Below, piece after piece: positions 1 through 8,583 of a stretch of 20,636 nt of DNA. The notes below the pieces were generated by a model. That model saw only the letters and a list, made by a program, of their open reading frames with translations. It did not search any database and was not told where the DNA came from. Source of the DNA: Methanolinea sp. UBA473 (GTDB taxonomy: Archaea > Halobacteriota > Methanomicrobia > Methanomicrobiales > Methanospirillaceae); the NCBI GenBank assembly GCA_002509495.1, contig DAEV01000107.1:1-20636 (forward strand). The letters are read 5' to 3'. The position numbers and the translations under genes are program-made. Position 1 is the stretch's first letter; every line of letters begins with the position of its first letter.

Positions 1-90
1 TACCGCCACCCCAACTACTGCTCCCACTACCGCTCCCACCACTGCTCCAACGACTTCTGTTACCGCCACCCCAACTACTGCTCCCACCAC
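1..90 (+). repeat. Tandem 60-base repeat encoding a Thr/Pro/Ala stalk
   Basis: Bases 1-27 recur exactly at 61-87, and shorter ACT-GCT-CCC type units repeat inside. In the kinase frame this gives TATPTTAPTT twice with extra APTT units. Such repeats usually form extended, often glycosylated, surface stalks and change copy number easily. The array probably continues beyond the left edge. Confidence 0.8.
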
Positions 91-1615
91 GGTTCCTGTT
101 ACTGGCACCTCCTCCCCAGGCGGACAAGGGACGCCACCCCAAGAAGGGCAACACAATACAACCCCTCCAGGGAACGGCCAGGAACCCCCGGGTGGAGTGC
201 CGGTCGGAATACAGAATCCCGGCATGGTAATCATCCTCCTTGCCGGGGCGATCACCACGATCATCCTATCGCGCGACGTGATGAGCTCGGGAAGAATCGC
301 GGGAATCCCTGTAAAAAGGAGGGGTCTATTATTCTTCCTGTATGCCATTCCCTGCGTTGCACTGGGAGTGGTCCTCAGACTGTTCCTCGTCTCGGAGGCT
401 GCATTCCTGGCCCCGGGGGGCAATTATCCGGAAGCTTTTGTCGCGATGATGCCTCTCGTGTTCTACCTCATCCTTTCCTCGTTTGCATTGATGGGGGGAT
501 CGCTGATCTCCTGGCCCCTCCGCGGGACACTGAAGGCTCATACCGTTGTCTGCCTCCTCCTGATATTCCTGGGACTGTTCGCCCTGATCAGTGCCGATCC
601 CTCCCGAAGATACCTCCTGATCGTGGCAGTCCTGGCAGGTCTTCTCTCTGCCCTGGCTGCGAGATGGCAGGATGCTTCATTCGAGCAGCTTCATCAAGCC
701 TCCCTCGGACGACCGGCGGATAGTTCGCTCCAACCCCTGCATGTCCCCCCGGAGGAGACCCGCGTACTCCCCCCCGCCGGACCGGAGATATTCCCGGGAG
801 ATCTCCTGGAGAGATACGAGGATATCCGCGTTGTGGGGGCAGGGGGGCTGGCCAGAGTCTTCCGGGCCAGGAATATCCTTACCGGGACCGACGTGGCATT
901 GAAGATCCCCATCCAGGCCGACGAGGCCACGGGCAGGTGCTTCATGAAGGAGATCATGGGTTGGGAAGCCCTCCAGCATCCGAACATCGTCCGGGTCTCT
1001 GAGGTGAACATCCTTCCCGTCCCCTACGTCGAAATGGAGTACATCGGCCGCACGCTATTCGACCTTCCCCGCCCCATGCACCCGGGAGATGCTGCACGCA
1101 TAGCCCTCGGCGTGGCCAGGGGGCTTTCCTTTGCCCATGAACGGGGGATCATCCACAGGGATATCAAACCCCAGAATATCCTCATCACAGGCGAGGGAAC
1201 TCCTAAAATCTCGGATTGGGGGATGAGCAAGGTGATGGGGATCAGCCGTATGCCCACGGTCACCGGGTTTTCCCTTGGTTATGCCGCACCTGAACAGATC
1301 GATCCAGGAATCTTCGGCAATACGGATCCGCGCACGGATCTCTATCAGCTGGGTGTGGTCCTATACGAACTGGTGACAGGGAACGTACCGTTTCCGGGAG
1401 GCGACTTCTTCGAAATACGTTCGAGGATCGCCACGGAAAGGCCCCGGCCGCCAGTGGAATTACAGCCGGGAGTGGGACGGCTCGACTCCATCATCATGAA
1501 ATGCCTTGAGAAGAAGCCTTTCGACCGCTACCAGACTGCTGCAGGTCTGATCAACGATCTTGAAGCGTACCTGGTCTGGGAATCCAGGGACGAGTACAAT
1601 ATCTTCGAAGACTAA
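2..1615 (+). CDS. Membrane-anchored Hanks-type Ser/Thr protein kinase, 5'-truncated by the window
   Basis: The frame is open from the left edge, so the N-terminus lies outside; a GTG at 197 is internal, not a convincing start. The visible 537 residues begin with a Thr/Pro/Ala-rich stalk (about 45 residues) and a Gly/Pro-rich linker, then about five hydrophobic segments (roughly nt 224-665), then a cytoplasmic kinase domain. Seen in the kinase: glycine loop GAGGLARV (about nt 836), VALK lysine at 902, HRDIKPQN from 1154, a DWG triad (1214-1222) where DFG is usual, APEQ from 1286, and DLYQLGVVLYELVTG. Five helices would place an exposed stalk outside and the kinase inside. Known for the family: ATP-dependent phosphorylation of Ser/Thr. 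Inference: a surface sensor or adhesin-like input domain lies upstream. Substrates cannot be told. Confidence 0.85.
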   Translation, partial: TATPTTAPTTAPTTAPTTSVTATPTTAPTTVPVTGTSSPGGQGTPPQEGQHNTTPPGNGQEPPGGVPVGIQNPGMVIILLAGAITTIILSRDVMSSGRIAGIPVKRRGLLFFLYAIPCVALGVVLRLFLVSEAAFLAPGGNYPEAFVAMMPLVFYLILSSFALMGGSLISWPLRGTLKAHTVVCLLLIFLGLFALISADPSRRYLLIVAVLAGLLSALAARWQDASFEQLHQASLGRPADSSLQPLHVPPEETRVLPPAGPEIFPGDLLERYEDIRVVGAGGLARVFRARNILTGTDVALKIPIQADEATGRCFMKEIMGWEALQHPNIVRVSEVNILPVPYVEMEYIGRTLFDLPRPMHPGDAARIALGVARGLSFAHERGIIHRDIKPQNILITGEGTPKISDWGMSKVMGISRMPTVTGFSLGYAAPEQIDPGIFGNTDPRTDLYQLGVVLYELVTGNVPFPGGDFFEIRSRIATERPRPPVELQPGVGRLDSIIMKCLEKKPFDRYQTAAGLINDLEAYLVWESRDEYNIFED

Positions 1616-2327
1616 GTTCTCGCGTGAATTACGAGGGGCCCTGCCCCTCGAATCCCGGGCTCTTTGTGGTGGCTGATTTATTCCGAAACGAGCCCCGTTT
1701 CAAAAAATCCATGAAAACCTCGGATGTTGTCTTCACGGAAAAAATGAGGTGGTGTGCCTGAACCAGGCATAGTATGGAAAGGTGAGTGCGGATCGCCTCC
1801 CGGTCGATGCGGACCTGGAGGATGGTCGCTGCACTTGCGTGCATATCCGGATCTGGAATGCACGTGTGAGGAAGGATTGTCGGATGGAATGGTGCATGAA
1901 GGATAGATCTGGTCGAATGTCGATACATGATTCCAGTTGCCCTTGGGATGGTGTGCATGTGAGTCCTCCACCAAAGGACGGAGAACCTGGTGCCGCAGAC
2001 TTCCCACCCGGCCGGAAAATGCACGGGGACGGGTTTGTGCTGAATAGACCGGAATGAACATGATTCCTTTCACCGCCACTCCTAATCCGGTCATTGATTT
2101 CCCCGGCGGGGGGGATCCATCATGCGGCCTCATTTCATGCCTCACCAGACACACATGCCTTCCCCCCGATGATAAATTAAAAGAATACGGAAGGTTTTTT
2201 CTCCTTCCCTTGGATTTCATTGATTGAACCTGCCGGTTCAGGGTACGGCAATTATGCGGCATCCCCCCATCTACCTAAAATTGAAATTCAAAGAGAGAAT
2301 ATCTGTTTTAGAATTGATGGCACCTCT
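1616..2327. other. Gene-free interval of about 710 bases with small hairpins
   Basis: No convincing gene was found on either strand. Open frames on both strands here give Arg/His/Pro/Ser-rich products with no recognisable domain and look like chance frames. Visible structure: a perfect 8-bp stem with 3-base loop at 1632-1650 directly after the kinase stop; a 6-bp stem at 1685-1701 (GAAACG / CGTTTC) followed by six A; and an A/T-rich patch with a T6 run around 2171-2200 that could carry a promoter for the response regulator. Function of the rest is unknown. Confidence 0.5.
1632..1650. other. Perfect GC-rich inverted repeat after the kinase gene
   Basis: CGAGGGGC, loop CCT, GCCCCTCG: 8 base pairs with no mismatch, 17 bases after the kinase stop. 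There is no T run behind it, so it is not a classic U-tract archaeal terminator; it may stabilise a 3' end. Its GAGGGGC...GCCCCTC core resembles the hairpins of the repeat island at 13562-14372. Confidence 0.45.
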
Positions 2328-3104
2328 ATGATCCGCGTTCTTCTCGTAGACGATAATCCGGCACTATTCAACATCACAAAACTCCTGCTCGAGAAAGACG
2401 GCAAGATCGTAGTGGATATCTGCGACTCCGCACGCGAGGCACGTGAGAACCTGGAACGGAAGAAGTATGACGTCATTGTCTCGGACTATGACATGCCGGG
2501 TGAGGATGGTATCTCTTTTCTCCGGAGCCTGCGGGAATCGGGCCATCCGATCCCATTTATCCTCTTTACCGGGAAGGGCAACGAACGGGTGGCCATGGAA
2601 GCCTGTAATGCCGGAGCGGATTACTACATGACGAAATCCGGTCCCCCCCAGGAGGTGTTCAGGACTCTCCGTGAGAAGGTCATGAAGACGGCGGAAAAGT
2701 CACGGCCTGGCTCTTCCCGGAGAGATCTGGATCCCATGGGGGTACTCATCCTTGGATCGATGAGCGACCTGGTTCTGGTGCTGGACCGGCAGTTTCGGAT
2801 CGTAATCGCCAATCCCGCCGCTGAGCGGACCTTCGGGCGAGCCTTGGAGGGTCTCTCCCTCAAGCAGGTTTCCCAGTTCCTGACCCCGGAGTCCTCTGCC
2901 CGGCTGGGGAGAGCACTCAACCACCCAATGGGAGAAACCGCACGGAATCCACGGCCGGGAAGTGCAGGACCCCCGCTCCTGCTGGAAGTCGGGACAGGGT
3001 CGGAAGTCACTTCCCACTACCATGCGGTTATCGATCTCCTTCCCGGACCTTCTGGGGCGGAGGATTTTTTCCTCATCGTTGGACGGCAGGTAGCCTCCGA
3101 ATAA
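2328..3104 (+). CDS. Response regulator: receiver domain plus PAS domain, no catalytic output
   Basis: The ATG at 2328 is preferred over the upstream TTG at 2220 because the protein then begins MIRVLLVDDN, as receiver domains do (258 residues). Receiver, residues 1-120: acidic pair D8/D9, phospho-acceptor D53 in VSDYDMPGEDG, T81 and K103, so all active-site residues are present. A PAS-like domain follows at about residues 140-255 (SDLVLVLDRQFRIVIANPAA). There is no histidine-kinase, DNA-binding or enzymatic output domain. Single-domain and receiver-PAS regulators of this type are common in Methanomicrobiales and likely act through protein contacts. It runs towards the acyl-CoA synthetase gene with only 24 bases between the two stops. 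No partner kinase is adjacent. Confidence 0.85.
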   Translation: MIRVLLVDDNPALFNITKLLLEKDGKIVVDICDSAREARENLERKKYDVIVSDYDMPGEDGISFLRSLRESGHPIPFILFTGKGNERVAMEACNAGADYYMTKSGPPQEVFRTLREKVMKTAEKSRPGSSRRDLDPMGVLILGSMSDLVLVLDRQFRIVIANPAAERTFGRALEGLSLKQVSQFLTPESSARLGRALNHPMGETARNPRPGSAGPPLLLEVGTGSEVTSHYHAVIDLLPGPSGAEDFFLIVGRQVASE

Positions 3105-3128
3105 CAGGGATACCTGAACAAGGGATTA

Positions 3129-5228
3129 TTACTCCCTGCGGAGTGCCTGGAGACTTCTTCCGATCGACCGGAACGCCATCTCGACTTCGGAGTAATTCGG
3201 GATGTAGCGGTTCTGCAGGACCCGTACCCCGCTCTTCATGGAATCCCCGCCGAGAAGGCATCCGACGATCATCTTGTGTGTGATGCGGGAGAACCGGGCG
3301 ATTTCCTGCCCGAGATGGTTTGCATCAAGCATGGCGGAAGGGACCGCAATTACGACCGCGATATCCCATTCGTCCTGGAAGCGGGTCATGATATCAAAGA
3401 CCTTTGCATACCGGTCCGATCCACCGTCTCCGATGAGATCGAACGGATTGCTCCGGTTCCATATCGGGGGAAGGACCTCATCGAGGGCCGCTATCAATTC
3501 AGGGGAGGGGGGATGTAAGGCAATCCCGTACCGCTCCGCATAATCCGATGCCAGGACCGCAAAACCTCCGGCCGCCGTGATCACGACTGCACGGTTCCCC
3601 CGGGGATATCCCTCTGATGCCAGCAGCTGGGCGACATCGAAGGCTTCCTGGATCGACATCACCGGAATCACTCCCGCCTGGCGGAACGCAGCCTGGTAGA
3701 CCTCGTAACTCCCGGCAAGAGATCCGGTATGGGAAGATGCGGCCTTCTGCCCTACCACGGATACTCCCGACTTCAGAGCGATTACCGGTTTGGTCCGGGC
3801 GATGTCACGGACTGTTGCCAGGAACTCCCTGCCCTTCTTGATCTCCTCGATATAGAGGATGATCGCTTTGGTATGCGGATCCGCTGCAACCACCCTGAGG
3901 TAGTCGATGAATCCCAGGTCCAGCTGGTTGCCGACGCTGATCACGACCGAAAATCCGATTTGCTCGAGCAGGCTCCAGTCTACGATGGTGGTGATCACTG
4001 CACCGCTCTGCGAGATAAATCCAATATCCCCGGGAAGCGGGGATATCGGGTCGAACGTGCTGTTGATGCGATGAGGGGGGAGAATGATTCCCAGGCAGTT
4101 GGGGCCTACGATCCGGATCCCGGATCTCCGGGCGATCGCAAGAATTTTCGTTTCGAGTTCCGCCCCTGCCGCTCCGCTCTCGCGGAATCCCGAAGACAGG
4201 ATAATGGCGAGGCCGACTCCCTTCTGCACGAGATCCTCCATAATGACAGGGATTGAAGGGGCCGGGATCGCAATCACTGCGACATCGACATCGCCGGGGA
4301 TGTCCATGACGTTTTTATACGCAGTCTTCCCGAGTATCTCCGTCTGATGGGGGTTGACAGGGTACAGTGTACCGGGAAATGTGAGAAGGTTCCGGAGGAC
4401 TGCATAACCAATCTTCTTCGGATCCGCGGATGCCCCGATCACTGCAATGGACCGCGGATAAAAGAGGGAAGAATCGATCGGGAGGCCGGGTGTGTCCTCT
4501 TCGATCGCACTTTCGGGACTGAAATATACCCGGGCATCCACGACAACGCATCCATGCTCGTACAGGATGAGTGGATTTAAATCGAACTCCCTTATCCCGG
4601 GATTTCCCTCGAACATCCGCGAGATCCCCGCCAGAAGATCGACGAGAGCCTCTTCATCGAGCGGGGGTCGGTCCCGATAACCCCTGATCAAAGGGTATCC
4701 CTGTATCTCCCGGACCATCCGTTGCAGTGCCTGCCGGTCGAGGGGAAGGACCCGGATGGCAACGTCCCGGATGAGTTCCACGAGAGTCCCCCCCATCCCG
4801 AAGGTGAGAACTTTTCCAAAGGCCGGATCGGTCCGGCCGCCCACGAGGAGCTCAAGTCCTGGAGCGCATTCCTCCTCGAGAATAACCCCCCGGATCTCTG
4901 CTCCGGGGACCGATTCGCTTACTCGTGAAACGATGGTCGAATAGGCCACGGAAGCCTCTGCTGCCGATCGGATCCCTCTGACCACACCTCCGGCATCGGT
5001 CTTGTGTACGACACGGGGGGAGATCACCTTGGCAACGAGGGGAAATCCAAGTCTCTCTGCCGCCTGTGCGGCATCCTCCGGCGATGAGACAACCTCATGA
5101 TTCGGGACCGTCACACCTTCCCCGGCAAGGAGGCTGAACGCCTCCGCTTCCGGGAGAAGACGGGGATCTGCTCCCCGGGTTCTGGTTCTCTCCTGCAGAA
5201 TTATTCCTCCTTTCTTGTTGACGGTCAC
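3129..5228 (-). CDS. ADP-forming acetate/acyl-CoA synthetase, beta and alpha parts fused
   Basis: Converts acyl-CoA, ADP and phosphate to acid, CoA and ATP, or the reverse. The 699-residue protein has an ATP-grasp (beta) part first, residues about 20-235, with the conserved phosphohistidine candidate H75 in VVHKTDAGGV. The CoA-binding and ligase (alpha) part follows, residues 255-699: IAVIGAS Rossmann start, GPNCLG, ISQSGA, and catalytic H500 in SSHTGSLAG. Both family histidines are present, so the enzyme should be active. The order beta-alpha is the reverse of the alpha-beta fusion known from Giardia and bacterial Pat-like proteins. Start: GTG at 5228 is the only standard start before the domain; a strong GGAGG lies just inside it, 4-7 bases before ATT and CTG codons, so a non-standard start is possible. 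Acyl specificity cannot be read. Confidence 0.88.
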   Translation of the reverse strand: MTVNKKGGIILQERTRTRGADPRLLPEAEAFSLLAGEGVTVPNHEVVSSPEDAAQAAERLGFPLVAKVISPRVVHKTDAGGVVRGIRSAAEASVAYSTIVSRVSESVPGAEIRGVILEEECAPGLELLVGGRTDPAFGKVLTFGMGGTLVELIRDVAIRVLPLDRQALQRMVREIQGYPLIRGYRDRPPLDEEALVDLLAGISRMFEGNPGIREFDLNPLILYEHGCVVVDARVYFSPESAIEEDTPGLPIDSSLFYPRSIAVIGASADPKKIGYAVLRNLLTFPGTLYPVNPHQTEILGKTAYKNVMDIPGDVDVAVIAIPAPSIPVIMEDLVQKGVGLAIILSSGFRESGAAGAELETKILAIARRSGIRIVGPNCLGIILPPHRINSTFDPISPLPGDIGFISQSGAVITTIVDWSLLEQIGFSVVISVGNQLDLGFIDYLRVVAADPHTKAIILYIEEIKKGREFLATVRDIARTKPVIALKSGVSVVGQKAASSHTGSLAGSYEVYQAAFRQAGVIPVMSIQEAFDVAQLLASEGYPRGNRAVVITAAGGFAVLASDYAERYGIALHPPSPELIAALDEVLPPIWNRSNPFDLIGDGGSDRYAKVFDIMTRFQDEWDIAVVIAVPSAMLDANHLGQEIARFSRITHKMIVGCLLGGDSMKSGVRVLQNRYIPNYSEVEMAFRSIGRSLQALRRE

Positions 5229-5348
5229 GGAATCCCAGGAACCGGACCCTATACTTCTCCCATTGGGTTGAGAGGATGATGAGCGTATCGGAGAAGGATC
5301 AGAGCCTCCCGGAAAAGGATTAATCCGAGAGACACCCGATTACTTCCC

Positions 5349-6836
5349 ATGCCAGGGGAGAATCTGATTGAGGCGCTCGAGCGATTCCTCCTCGTACATC
5401 CCCGTTTCCTCCTCTCGGAGTTCGTGAGAGAGGCAGCCACGGATTCGGACCCGGAAGCGGTCGCGAGTACGGTATGGCCATTCCTGACCGGGATGTCGAT
5501 TGTAACAGAACCACGCGGCAGGGATCTCCTGCTCACCCGGAAGACCCCACAGGAACCCCGTTGCCTGGACCAGGCGGAACAGGCCGGGATTGAAAAATTT
5601 TTAAGAAATCCTGCAGTTCCGCAAACGTTCCAGGAAGCAGTGGAACAGTATATTGAAAAAAAGACCGGGAAGTCATGGAACGACCCTATTGTCCTGGAAC
5701 GCATCCGGAAAGCGGTTGTCCTGCAGAAGGACGAATACTGGAAAGAGCGGGAGAAGAGGCGGATCTCTTACAGGAAGGGTTACGGTGTGCTCGGCTACCT
5801 CGCATACCAGGCCCCCGGATATATGGTGCAGTTCGAGCATCTCCTGTACCTTCTTGCAGGGAAGGGACTGCTCTTCCCGCACATGAGAGTGCTTGACGCC
5901 GGGACCGGCCCCGGAGTGGTACCAATCGCTATTGATGACTTTCTTGAGCGGATCGGAGGATGCGGCGCGGATCTCTTTTCCGTCGAGCAGTCAGGAGAAT
6001 TCCTCGAGGCATTCCGGTTCCTTACGGATACAGTTGCAGGAAGGCGGGGTCGGGTTCTGGTACACGCTCCCCTTGAGCGGGATCTCCGGAATATCGCAAT
6101 CCGGGACATTCCTCCTTCCCTGGATCTCATCGTCTTCCAGAACGTGCTCAACGAACTCTCCGGACTTTCCCCTGTTGAGAAAGGAGACCTTGTTGCGGGC
6201 TTCGCAAAGTCTCTTGCTCTTACTGGCAGTATCCTCCTTATAGAGCCTGCCGACCTCTCGAACTCCACGGAGCTGCGGAAGGTAGTTGCCGCCGTCGAAA
6301 AAGCAGGTCTATTCCTGCATGCGCCATGCCGTTTCCTCTGGGGAGGAGAACGCTGCCGGCCGGATCACTGCTGGAGTTTCGTGGAGAAAGCCCCCATCCG
6401 CCCTACGAGGCTCATGGAGGCCCTGGCTACGGGGCTTGAAGGATACAGGTACCGAAATACCGACATCAAGTTCAGCTATGCCCTGCTCAGGAAGGTCCCG
6501 CCACCTCCTCCCTCTGCAAGTCCCTCATCCCGGCGCTTCGCCCGGCTCTCCACACTTCAACGGCACCTCAACAGGAGGGTGAACGTTGCGGCAACCGTGA
6601 TGTCGGGGAACCTCGGCGACTCCAGGACGAGCGTCTTCCTTGTCTGCGATGGCACCTCGAAAAAACCTGTCTACGCCATCCTTCACGAGTACCACAAAAC
6701 CCCTAATAATGAAAGACTGCTCTCCCTGCCCAATGGCGCAGCGGCCAGGTTCTGTTCGGTTCTTGTACGGCACAACCCCCGGTTTGATTCGTATAACCTG
6801 CTCGTGACAAGGGAGAGCAGGATTTCAGACCTCTGA
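5349..6836 (+). CDS. Rsm22/METTL17-like SAM-dependent methyltransferase with OB-like C-terminus
   Basis: Residues 179-195 (RVLDAGTGPGVVPIA) form a Rossmann SAM-binding motif I, followed by FQNVLNEL (263-270) and LIEPADLS (297-304) as in the Rsm22 methyltransferase-like family. Cysteines C327, C336 and C341 with H340 and W342 resemble the Cys motif that binds an iron-sulfur cluster in mitochondrial METTL17. The last 90 residues, beginning near LNRRVNVAATVMSG, look like a small beta-barrel RNA-binding domain. Family knowledge: eukaryotic Rsm22 helps mitochondrial small-subunit assembly. Inference: an rRNA-binding or rRNA-modifying assembly factor in this archaeon. It starts with ATG and no clear ribosome-binding site, 120 bases from the divergent synthetase gene. 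Methyltransferase assignment is firm; the Rsm22 assignment is moderate. Confidence 0.65.
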   Translation: MPGENLIEALERFLLVHPRFLLSEFVREAATDSDPEAVASTVWPFLTGMSIVTEPRGRDLLLTRKTPQEPRCLDQAEQAGIEKFLRNPAVPQTFQEAVEQYIEKKTGKSWNDPIVLERIRKAVVLQKDEYWKEREKRRISYRKGYGVLGYLAYQAPGYMVQFEHLLYLLAGKGLLFPHMRVLDAGTGPGVVPIAIDDFLERIGGCGADLFSVEQSGEFLEAFRFLTDTVAGRRGRVLVHAPLERDLRNIAIRDIPPSLDLIVFQNVLNELSGLSPVEKGDLVAGFAKSLALTGSILLIEPADLSNSTELRKVVAAVEKAGLFLHAPCRFLWGGERCRPDHCWSFVEKAPIRPTRLMEALATGLEGYRYRNTDIKFSYALLRKVPPPPPSASPSSRRFARLSTLQRHLNRRVNVAATVMSGNLGDSRTSVFLVCDGTSKKPVYAILHEYHKTPNNERLLSLPNGAAARFCSVLVRHNPRFDSYNLLVTRESRISDL

Positions 6837-7088
6837 ACATGGGGAGTCGGTCCTTCCAGGATTGGATTCCTCCCGGTTTTCCTCTCCCCAGGATCCTGGC
6901 AGAACAGGGGTTGGAGGGCCATGTCATCTCTTCCATGTTTGATCGGGACGAAGGGAGAGACTTTTCCGGTGCCTGAATCCTCACATCCGGATGGATATTG
7001 CTATATCCCGTGGATTCAAATGAATGTACAACCAGGACCCGCGGGGCAGTACCGGAGACCGCCCTCCCGGGACAGGGGGATCGGGACG

Positions 7089-7985
7089 ATGAAGCACATA
7101 ATCTCCATCCGGGACCTCGACCGGGGTGAGATTGACGGGCTTCTTGACCAGGCCCGGAGGATCCATTCTCACCAGTATAATGAGCACGCCTTGAAAGGCA
7201 AGATCCTTGGTCTTCTCTTTTTTGAACCCAGCACCCGTACACGAATGTCGTTCCAGTCGGCGATCGCCCGCCTGGGTGGGACCTCCATTTCCGTGGATAG
7301 CGTGGAAGCCAGCTCAATCGCCAAAGGGGAAACCCTGGCCGACACAATCCGGGTGGTGAGCGGATATGTCGACACCATCGTCCTCCGGCATCCGAAAGAA
7401 GGCGCAGCCCGGCTTGCCAGCGAATTCGCTTCGGTGCCTGTGATCAATGCGGGCGACGGGGCAGGGCAGCACCCTTCCCAGACCCTCCTCGACCTTTACA
7501 CGATCCGGCAGTCGATGCCTCTCGAAAAGATCCACGTGGGCCTGCTCGGGGATCTCCGTTATGGAAGGACGGCCCATTCCCTCGCCCATGCCCTCTCACT
7601 CTATGGAGCTACCCTCCACACAATCACTCCAAAAGGCCTCGAGCTCCCTGGCGGGATTGCCGAAGAACTCAGGGAAGCGGGTATTTGCGTCATCGGACAC
7701 GAAGATGTGAGCGAGGTGATCTCGGAGCTCGATGTCCTGTATGTCACGCGGATCCAGAAGGAAAGGTTCCCTGACTCTGCATCCTACTTTGCAGTGGCCT
7801 CGAGTTACCGGGTTACCCCGGATCTTTTCAGATCCGTCCGGGACCACCTGGTCGTCCTGCACCCACTCCCCCGGCTCGACGAGATCGATCCAAGGGTGGA
7901 CCAGCTCCCTTACGCCCGGTACTTCGAGCAGTCCTGGAACGGTGTCCCCGTCAGGATGGCAATGCTCCAGAAGGTGATGTCGTGA
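7089..7985 (+). CDS. pyrB: Aspartate carbamoyltransferase, catalytic subunit
   Basis: Catalyses carbamoyl phosphate plus L-aspartate to N-carbamoyl-L-aspartate, the first committed step of pyrimidine synthesis. The open frame runs back to 6921, but the ATG at 7089 gives the family's usual length (298 residues) and N-terminus, with a G-rich stretch just upstream. Seen: carbamoyl-phosphate loop STRTR (48-52), the mobile-loop lysine in SIAKGE (79), HPSQTLLDLYT and HPLPR near the C-terminus. The stop overlaps the start of pyrI by four bases, so the two are translated together. The 252-base leader (6837-7088) holds a TATA-like CTATATCC at 7001-7008 and a perfect palindrome at 6888-6899. Confidence 0.97.
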   Translation: MKHIISIRDLDRGEIDGLLDQARRIHSHQYNEHALKGKILGLLFFEPSTRTRMSFQSAIARLGGTSISVDSVEASSIAKGETLADTIRVVSGYVDTIVLRHPKEGAARLASEFASVPVINAGDGAGQHPSQTLLDLYTIRQSMPLEKIHVGLLGDLRYGRTAHSLAHALSLYGATLHTITPKGLELPGGIAEELREAGICVIGHEDVSEVISELDVLYVTRIQKERFPDSASYFAVASSYRVTPDLFRSVRDHLVVLHPLPRLDEIDPRVDQLPYARYFEQSWNGVPVRMAMLQKVMS

Positions 7986-8449
7986 ATGGGGATGACGCCC
8001 GGAAAGGGCTTCTGATCAGCCCCATCGAAAACGGCACCGTAATCGATCATATCGCTGCCGGGGAAGCATTGAACGTGTTGCGAATCATCGGTATCACAGG
8101 TACGACGCAGGAGTCGATCTCCGTTGCCACGAACGTAAAAAGCGGAAAACGGGGGAAGAAGGACATCGTGAAGATTGTGAACAGGGAGCTTCGCAAGGAG
8201 GAGGTTGACCGGATCGCGCTGATCGCCCCTCATGCCTCGATCAATATCATCCGCAATTACTGCGTCTACGATAAGAAAGGGGTGGAAACCCCTCCGTTTG
8301 TAGTAGGAATCGTCCGCTGCCCAAACCCGGGGTGCATCTCCAATACCAGCGAACCGATCCCTTCAAAGTTCCAGGTCCAGCCTAAAGGCCTCCGTTGCCT
8401 CTACTGCGACTGGCTTATCACCAAGGATATCACGAGCCACATCATCTGA
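7982..8449 (+). CDS. pyrI: Aspartate carbamoyltransferase, regulatory subunit
   Basis: Binds the catalytic trimers and carries allosteric nucleotide control. The 155-residue length is normal. The N-terminal allosteric domain contains IENGTVIDHI; the C-terminal zinc domain has four cysteines in the expected layout, two in CPNPGC and two in CLYC. The GTG start at 7982 overlaps the pyrB stop (GTGA), a typical translational coupling that keeps the two subunits balanced. A pyrimidine-rich stretch after the stop (8450-8475) may end the transcript. Confidence 0.96.
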   Translation: MNGDDARKGLLISPIENGTVIDHIAAGEALNVLRIIGITGTTQESISVATNVKSGKRGKKDIVKIVNRELRKEEVDRIALIAPHASINIIRNYCVYDKKGVETPPFVVGIVRCPNPGCISNTSEPIPSKFQVQPKGLRCLYCDWLITKDITSHII

Positions 8450-8583
8450 TCCCTTCTTCCTCTTTTCGGAAACATTTTCCTCTTGGCTGACGAGATCTCT
8501 TCTAACTCATTTCAACAATTCACAACATGCATTTAGAAACCCGTGGAGATGGCCGGACCATTATCCACAGGAGTGTGGTATTC

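Noticed and set aside
1678..2262. Minus-strand open frame of 194 codons in the gene-free interval, and overlapping frames on both strands
   Set aside because: The products are rich in Pro, His, Arg and Ser, show no domain, and several frames overlap each other, as expected for chance frames in GC-rich DNA.
2220..2327. Longer response regulator from TTG 2220
   Set aside because: The extra 36 residues carry no family similarity, and receiver domains start at the MIRVLLVDDN sequence encoded from 2328.
6921..7088. N-terminal extension of pyrB from 6921
   Set aside because: It adds 56 residues not found in the family; ATG 7089 gives the normal N-terminus and length.
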